From positions 9,801,118 to 9,865,117 of the forward strand of contig OZ234503.1 of assembly GCA_965153455.1 (NCBI GenBank): 64,000 bases of DNA. The letters run 5' to 3'. Both the position numbers and the translations under genes were made by a program. This stretch comes from Sphagnum compactum (lineage: Eukaryota > Bryophyta > Sphagnopsida > Sphagnales). How positions within the stretch are numbered: position 1 is the first letter of the stretch; the number at the start of each line of letters is the position of its first letter. The notes under the pieces were generated by a model, which was given only the letters and a program-made list of their open reading frames with translations, was not told where the DNA came from and made no database searches. Positions 58,553 to 64,000 of the stretch are shown here, one piece after another.

Positions 58553-60990
58553 ATGGAATAATCCTTTGTAGATGAAAATGTTGTAATTGAAAATAATGAT
58601 ACAATTGAAATTTGTATGAATGATGAAATTATGGGAGAAAATAGAAGTGTGCAAACAGAAACAAGTAGGAATTTAGAAAATGAGAGAGAAAAACAAATGA
58701 AGATAAATCTTTAAAAATTGCATGCACAAAGAAAAAGTTTGCAACCACATGGAAGATTATTTTTGTGTTGAAGTTTTTATTGTGTCAATGATAATGCATA
58801 AATTGACCTTGAGAATAGACAAATCATGCATTGTATCCTTTGTTATCAAGAACCTGTAATAGGAATAAATTGAAGAACTCAACCAAGGAAAGGATTGATT
58901 TTTAATTACAAAAAAAATGGAATAACTTCTCTAAAAAAACATGTGGATGTAGAGCACAATGTTATTGCAAAATTGTTTGAAGAAAAAATAAACTTTTTAC
59001 TGAAAGGAAGAGAAGAAAAACAACAAAAAAAAAAAAAAACAATTATGTCTAGTCGGTCAAATTTTTAAAACATTTCTATCAAAGACTCCTTCAAAAAAGA
59101 AGATGTGCCACAAAAAGAATTTATAAAAGACTTGGGTCTTTTGATTATCAAGAAAAATTTACTAATTTTGTTTATGGAGAGCATGTGGCTAAAATGGTTA
59201 ATTTTGCGTTTGTGTCCAAAACTAAATTTCCCTTCCAAAAGGCAGTTTTCACAAGATATTGCCAAGGTTAATTGAAAAGACAAATCAACAATATGTTCTT
59301 CCTGCATTGGCAAATTATTTTTCTGCAACAACTAGCTTTGATCTTTGGATGTCTAAGGGAGTTTATGATGTCTTTGCATTAATGATCAATTATTTAAGCA
59401 ATGATTGGTAGCCAAAACATTGGCTTGTTTGAAGCAATAAAGACTATTGGTCAAGCATTGGCTAGAAGTCTAACAAAGTTATTGGACAAATATGGTTTAA
59501 GGAAAAAGATCATTGCTTATGTCAAAGATGGGGGGTCAAATCTCAATGCAACGACTATTACATTGAAAATTGTTATAAATTGTCAATCTTTTGGTTTAAA
59601 AGAGAGCTTTCAGGGCACTTGATTTGGGCATGTTTTTTCAAAAGCATGTCAATATGGCACTGTAGAGGAAAAGGCGTGTAAGGAATTGAAATATGTTTTT
59701 GTTAAGTCTGCTCAGGCACATTTACAAAAGTGCATCATTCGGCCTAAAAAATCTAGAAAGGGAAGGCATGAATGGAATAAGGCTTGTGTTGAGATTGGCA
59801 TTCACCCCAAAAAATTGAACACTTCAATGAAAACTAGATAATCCTTTTTGTTTCATTATTATTTCAATAATTTACAATTTTTGAGGTTCTATACAAGATA
59901 ATTAATATTTTTTATTATTGGGTGTGTTGCAAGTTTGCTAGTAAAGTCATTATGTTTCAAAAGGAATTACAATTTTGTTTTATCATTGTGCTCTATTATA
60001 GCAAACAAATTGCTGTGAAAGTCACTGGTCGAATGCCTCCACCTCTAACTTGGCACATTTTTCAGATTATAGTGGATTGTCTTTCTCCAATTATTTATGT
60101 TTGTGTTCTTAATTAGTCCTATTGACATTGGCTCCTCAATGATGTTTTACACTCTATTATTTCCATGAGTTTGAAATTGAAGGAGGGAAACAAAATTATT
60201 CTTTCATTTGAAAGCTTAATGGAAGATGATTCCATTATTTCTAATGAGTTATCTTTGTTACCCTTTAACATTAGAAGGGAGGTAATCAATGTGTTAAAAA
60301 ATTTCCTTTCATTCTTGAAAAAATATGAAAATAAAAAAGCTCATAATATGATTTCTTTAATGTGAGACCCTAGGATTAAGAGTCTTCGTATAGTATCCTC
60401 ATTTGTTAGAAAGGAACAAGGTGTTGCTCTTATTGAAAAATATGATATAAAATCTTTGTATCCTATGTTGGTGAAATGCCATGAACATTTGTATCCTTTG
60501 GTAAGGTTAGATAAGAATTCTGCTGACCAAGATATTTTTGAACAAGATTACAGTTTGGATATTTTTGAACAAATTGCAAGCACAAGTGAATTAGCATAAG
60601 AGCTTGTGAAGAGGGAGTCGCTGGTTTTCAGGTGATATCAATTGGATGTTAAGGACATCAAATGTCATTTTCAATGGTGGTAGAAACATGAAACAATGTT
60701 TCCTACAGTTGAATTTTTAGCCTAACAGATTTTTGGTGTTGTTAGATCTCAAATTGAAACAAAAAGAATTTTTTCTTTGGTTGGAATACTTATGAACCTT
60801 AGAAGAGGTCATTTGCAAACTGAAAATTTAGAAAAGTTGATATTTGTCAATAAAAACTAGCCTAATGATCTTAGAATAGGTTGTAGGTCTCCATCTAACT
60901 TAGTGGAATTCCTTGAAAGATATGTATCTTGAAGAGGAGTTAGAAGAGTTTGAAGGTGAATTTGAAAGGGAGGAACTTGTTGAAGAGTAA
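58553..60990 (+). pseudogene. hAT transposase pseudogene (BED zinc finger to hAT C-terminal domain)
   Basis: Frame pieces in order: BED finger with CILC (58832-58843) and HVDVEH (58940-58956); FVYGEHVAKMVNF; IGLFEAIKTIGQALARSLTK and AYVKDGGSNLNA (about 59400-59560, the RNase H-like core with its Asp); GHVFSKACQYGTVEEKACKE, SAQAHLQKCI and GRHEWNKACVEIGI (59625-59800); FASKVIMFQKEL and RMPPPLTWHI (59931-60060); LRREVINVLKNF-like RREVINVLKNFLSFL; then WxKHETMFPTVEFLA, SQIETKRIFSLVGILMNLRR and LEKLIFVNKN (60680-60860), the hAT dimerisation domain. More than ten stops and several shifts, plus a 94-bp insertion after 59837 that may be a decayed intron, show it is inactive. Terminal inverted repeats and an 8-bp target duplication were not found. 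Confidence 0.85.
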
Positions 60991-61146
60991 AACTTCAATA
61001 AATAAAATATTATTTAATGTTAAAAAGTTGTTTGTAATAATGTTTGCAATTTTTTCATTAAAAATAAAATTGAGATTTCTTTAATTTAAATTTAATTTTT
61101 TGGGGTTTTTTAATAATAACCAATTAATAAGTAATATTCGATTTGT

Positions 61147-61224
61147 GAGAACCAGCAAAGGAGAACCAGCTGTTCTCAAAATTTCATGAACCAGCATATT
61201 GAGAACCAGTATATATATATATAT
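61147..61224. repeat. GAGAACCAGC motif cluster and (TA)n
   Basis: GAGAACCAGC or close variants occur four times in 60 bp, including a near-palindrome GAGAACCAGCTGTTCTC, followed by about eight TA units. Sits just 3' of the hAT remnant and might belong to its end. Confidence 0.5.
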
Positions 61225-61699
61225 ACCCTTGCCTAGCATATAAAATTTAGGGGAAAAAAGTGAAAATCGAACCCTTTTATAAATTGTTTTATGAAAACCG
61301 GATCCAACGGGTATCATAAAAAGTGGCTACCTGAGTTTTGACCCAATTGTCAATCCAGTTATTAAATGATGTACCAACCAGTTGTTGATTTTTTTTATAA
61401 CTGATAACCACCTCTGGTATTGAACATTTGAAAATCTAATAACATACTTCAATGATCAGATTATCAATCTTTAAACACTAATTTTAAAAATAAAAAACAG
61501 AAAAAAAAATTTAATTTTTATTTCTTTTTATTTTCTTTTAAAAACTTATAATCGACTAATAATTGACAAGATAACAGGTGGTTATCAACTGGTTATTAGA
61601 TAAGCTACCCTTTTCTGCATAATTGAGTTATTACTCAGTTTATTTATAACCTACCTGACAACCAAATGTTTCTGATATTGATGACTTGTGATCCTGAAA
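61225..61699. other. Intergenic, no gene seen
   Basis: AT-rich with repeated AACTGGTTATT/AACCAGTTGTT-like inverted motifs (61375-61600). No coding signal. Confidence 0.5.
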
Positions 61700-62072
61700 A
61701 GAAATTTTACAAAAAAGACCTACCTGGTGAATGTCTTTTAATTTAGAAAAAAAAACTGGCCAACACTGGTTCAAACTTCAAAGGGAGTCTGATGGATCAT
61801 TGGACTTCCAACCAGTGTTTTTCTTTTGGAAAACTTTTCCATTGTGGCAATTTTTTAAAAATCAATGCCAAGGGTACAAAGGAGTACAAAGGAGTTTTTC
61901 GGAAAATATGCACCAAAGTCACCATGTTTTGAGGGGAAAAAAGTCTGAAGCCATCATATTTAGACAGTACATTCATGAAAACAAAGCAGAATTCTAAAAG
62001 CTTTTCTACTTTCCTGTCTTTGATGGATGATCACCAGTCCACCTACCTCAAAAACTTGACCCAAAAAAAAGA
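61700..62072 (+). repeat. Dispersed repeat family, copy 2
   Basis: GGAAAATATGCACCAAAGTC, GTTTTGAGGGGAAAAAAG and GATGATCACCAGTCCACCTA-CCTCAAAAACTTGA match the copy at 28980-29260 in order and spacing class. A TACAAAGGAGTACAAAGGAG 10-bp duplication lies at about 61875. No coding capacity. Confidence 0.5.
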
Positions 62073-64000
62073 AAAACCCCACTTCTAACCCAAGTCTGAA
62101 AAGAAAAAGGAAATGAACCATATTTTGATGTAAAAGGAAAGAGAAGAAAAGCCCAATTTTCAAATCACAAAAAAAGTGAAAACTCGGCGAATGGTTTCGT
62201 CAAAATCATGCAATATGAACTTTGAAGTGATGTTATGATTATTTTTTTCATTTTTGTCAATCCTTCTGGTTTTACTTTTTTAACTAATAAATTATATTAT
62301 TTTCTTGGTTTGACCATAGCTATTTAAAATTGCCTAACCATTATGGTTTTACACACTATGAATGCATCATCAACCCAAATCAGAGGTAGAAATTTTTTGC
62401 TAGAACAATGTAGAGCATCTTTCTCCATAGTAGGACAATGTCCTCTCAATTTCACAAGCCATGTTCTTCATTCTATACAAGGGTGGTGGTTGAACATCCT
62501 ATGTAAAGAGAAGGAAGGAGATTGACTACTCACAAAGTCACATGAGTTGTGTTTTTGGTAATCTTTTAAGATTTCATACATGTGTTGTCAAGCATCCTCA
62601 TCCACACCCCCCCCCCCCAAAACTTTCATTGACCAGTTTTTGATCCAAACTTTCCAGCTGATGTTTGGAGAAGGGCACCGAGGTACTTTAAAGGCTGAAA
62701 GCAGATCGAGATTGGTGTGTGTGACCATCAGCAATGGCCACAAAACAGTTGCTTTGGCTGGAAGACTCTTTCTTCCAAAAACTTTGAATTTCAAAGTATC
62801 TCTGATGAGACACCATTGCTTTGGGTGGAAATTTTGTGCGATCCATATTTCTCTGCAATGAGACAACATTGCTTTCAGTGGAGGAATTGAATTTTGGAAA
62901 CTATGCCTGAGGATATAGTTATATTAAAACTTTGTGCTTCAAAGAAGCATTCCAATTTTTACTCATCTTTTTGAACACCACCTCAAGGAACTCTCCACAT
63001 GTTTCACTAACATGCCAAATGGGTACGTTAACAAGCAGCTGAACTGAACAGGAATTAGCTCTACCCTTTAAGGGCAGTTTCAAACAACAGAGATTTTGAC
63101 ATCTAGTTTGATCTAACTTGGACGTCCTGTAAATTCTCTCTTTTCCTTTTTCTTATTCCTTTGTACATTTTCCAAACCTACGGTGTGTTTATGAGTAAAG
63201 TTTTGCAGTGTTGCATCAAAATAAGAGAGAGACTGAAATCTGCATAACTCGGTCAGGTAATTTGAATGCAAAATGTTTTGACTAAAATAGCAGCATAGAG
63301 AATACATCTAGGTCTCCACTTGTCACCCACAATTTGAGTCCCAATTTTGAGTCCCAATTTTTACCAAGGCTTGGAGACTTCCTATTGAGAAGGGAGTTAA
63401 GGTTTTATTTGGTGCTTCATCAAAAAAGTCACCAAGTTGTGAGGGAAAAGGTGTTTTCTTGACTCTTGTTCAAAAAATGAACAAAGTCTCACTTTAAAAC
63501 ACATAGAGTTCTTTTCAATGTTTGCCATATGGCTCATGACCACCTTTTGCTAAAGTAAGAAACATTGTTCATCTAGCTTTGGTTTGAAATGGATGAATTC
63601 TACCATTTGTCATCTGAGCTTGCAATAGAAGGTTTCTTATATGCTTTTGTGTGCACGCGGAGTTACATTAGTGGTGTTTCCCAAAAGTGTTATCTTTTAT
63701 AAATCAATTAAATTGCAACTTTTTAGATGAAAGTTTACCAGGTTTGCCATTGGCAATACAATAGTAGGCAGTACAATTGCTATGCATTTGGATGATAGTC
63801 CAACTTAGAAGGATAGTATGGTTCCAAACCCAAAATCTTAAAATTCAAAGAGTGTAATGTCATTGCTCTTTGGGCAATATTCCAACCGAGGCAAGCAAAG
63901 TCCCCTCTCATACATGGATACAAGCATGGTAGGCAATGGATAGCAACATGACTCAAAGGGGTACATTGTAATTGGAGATCAAAAGAAACCCAAAAGTTTT
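62073..64000. other. Intergenic, no gene supported
   Basis: Contains a C13 tract near 62605-62617 and a 15-bp duplication (GAGTCCCAATTTT at 63337-63362). Two 93-codon frames, one on each strand of 62580-62869, overlap and have no domain. No RNA gene seen to the end of the window. Confidence 0.5.

Noticed and set aside
59838-59931. U12-type (AT-AC) intron in the hAT remnant
   Set aside because: ATAATCCTTTT only loosely resembles the ATATCCTTT donor, and no TCCTTAAC branch site is present. It is left as an unexplained insertion.

Overview
This is an AT-rich, gene-poor and repeat-dense nuclear window from a land plant. Plant-type telomeric TTTAGGG motifs, a CACTA transposon, Harbinger-type MITEs, an A-type (CYP71-clan) cytochrome P450, a plant MutS2-type Smr domain and an inserted plastid rpoC1 fragment all point that way. 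The rpoC1 fragment (motifs [31 protein letters not shown]) looks to me more like bryophyte, fern, lycophyte or gymnosperm plastids than angiosperm ones, so I lean towards a non-flowering plant. I cannot name the genus.

Only two genes look intact. They are paralogues: a 156-aa secreted protein at 7879-8349 (+) and a 157-aa one at 27334-27807 (-). They share a signal peptide, a CX24C cysteine pair at the same residue numbers and a C-terminal VSQxLPGxxxSGLSV...ID...TLxxTD block. Each has a probable intron just after the stop codon. I do not recognise the family.

Layout: 1-6.6 kb is a mosaic of repeats and small inverted-repeat elements; 7-9 kb holds the first secreted-protein gene; 10.2-11.7 kb holds telomere-like motifs, stacked foldbacks and a MITE; 17.5-19.5 kb is a non-autonomous CACTA element carrying a SINE-like insert; 21.6-23.9 kb holds duplications, G/C tracts and a MITE; 27-28.3 kb holds the second secreted-protein gene and its promoter; 28.9-34.3 kb is repeats; 35.0-35.3 kb is the plastid rpoC1 insertion; 35.8-37.2 kb is a minisatellite beside a small CpG-rich leader with splice-like sites (possible orphan transcript on the minus strand); 40-44.4 kb is a series of local tandem duplications, one interrupted by an 854-bp element with a likely 9-bp target duplication; 45.9-48.3 kb is a decayed P450 that breaks off at its haem loop and runs into a MutS2 Smr-domain fragment; 48.6-49.0 kb is two abutting MITEs; 55 kb is a pogo/Tigger-like DDE transposase remnant; 58.5-61 kb is a decayed hAT transposase. 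The remaining stretches are AT-rich intergenic DNA in which I see no gene.

The two secreted proteins may act in the same extracellular process as recent paralogues. Everything else is transposon-derived or pseudogenic. All alignments and repeat boundaries were made by eye and may be off by several bases.
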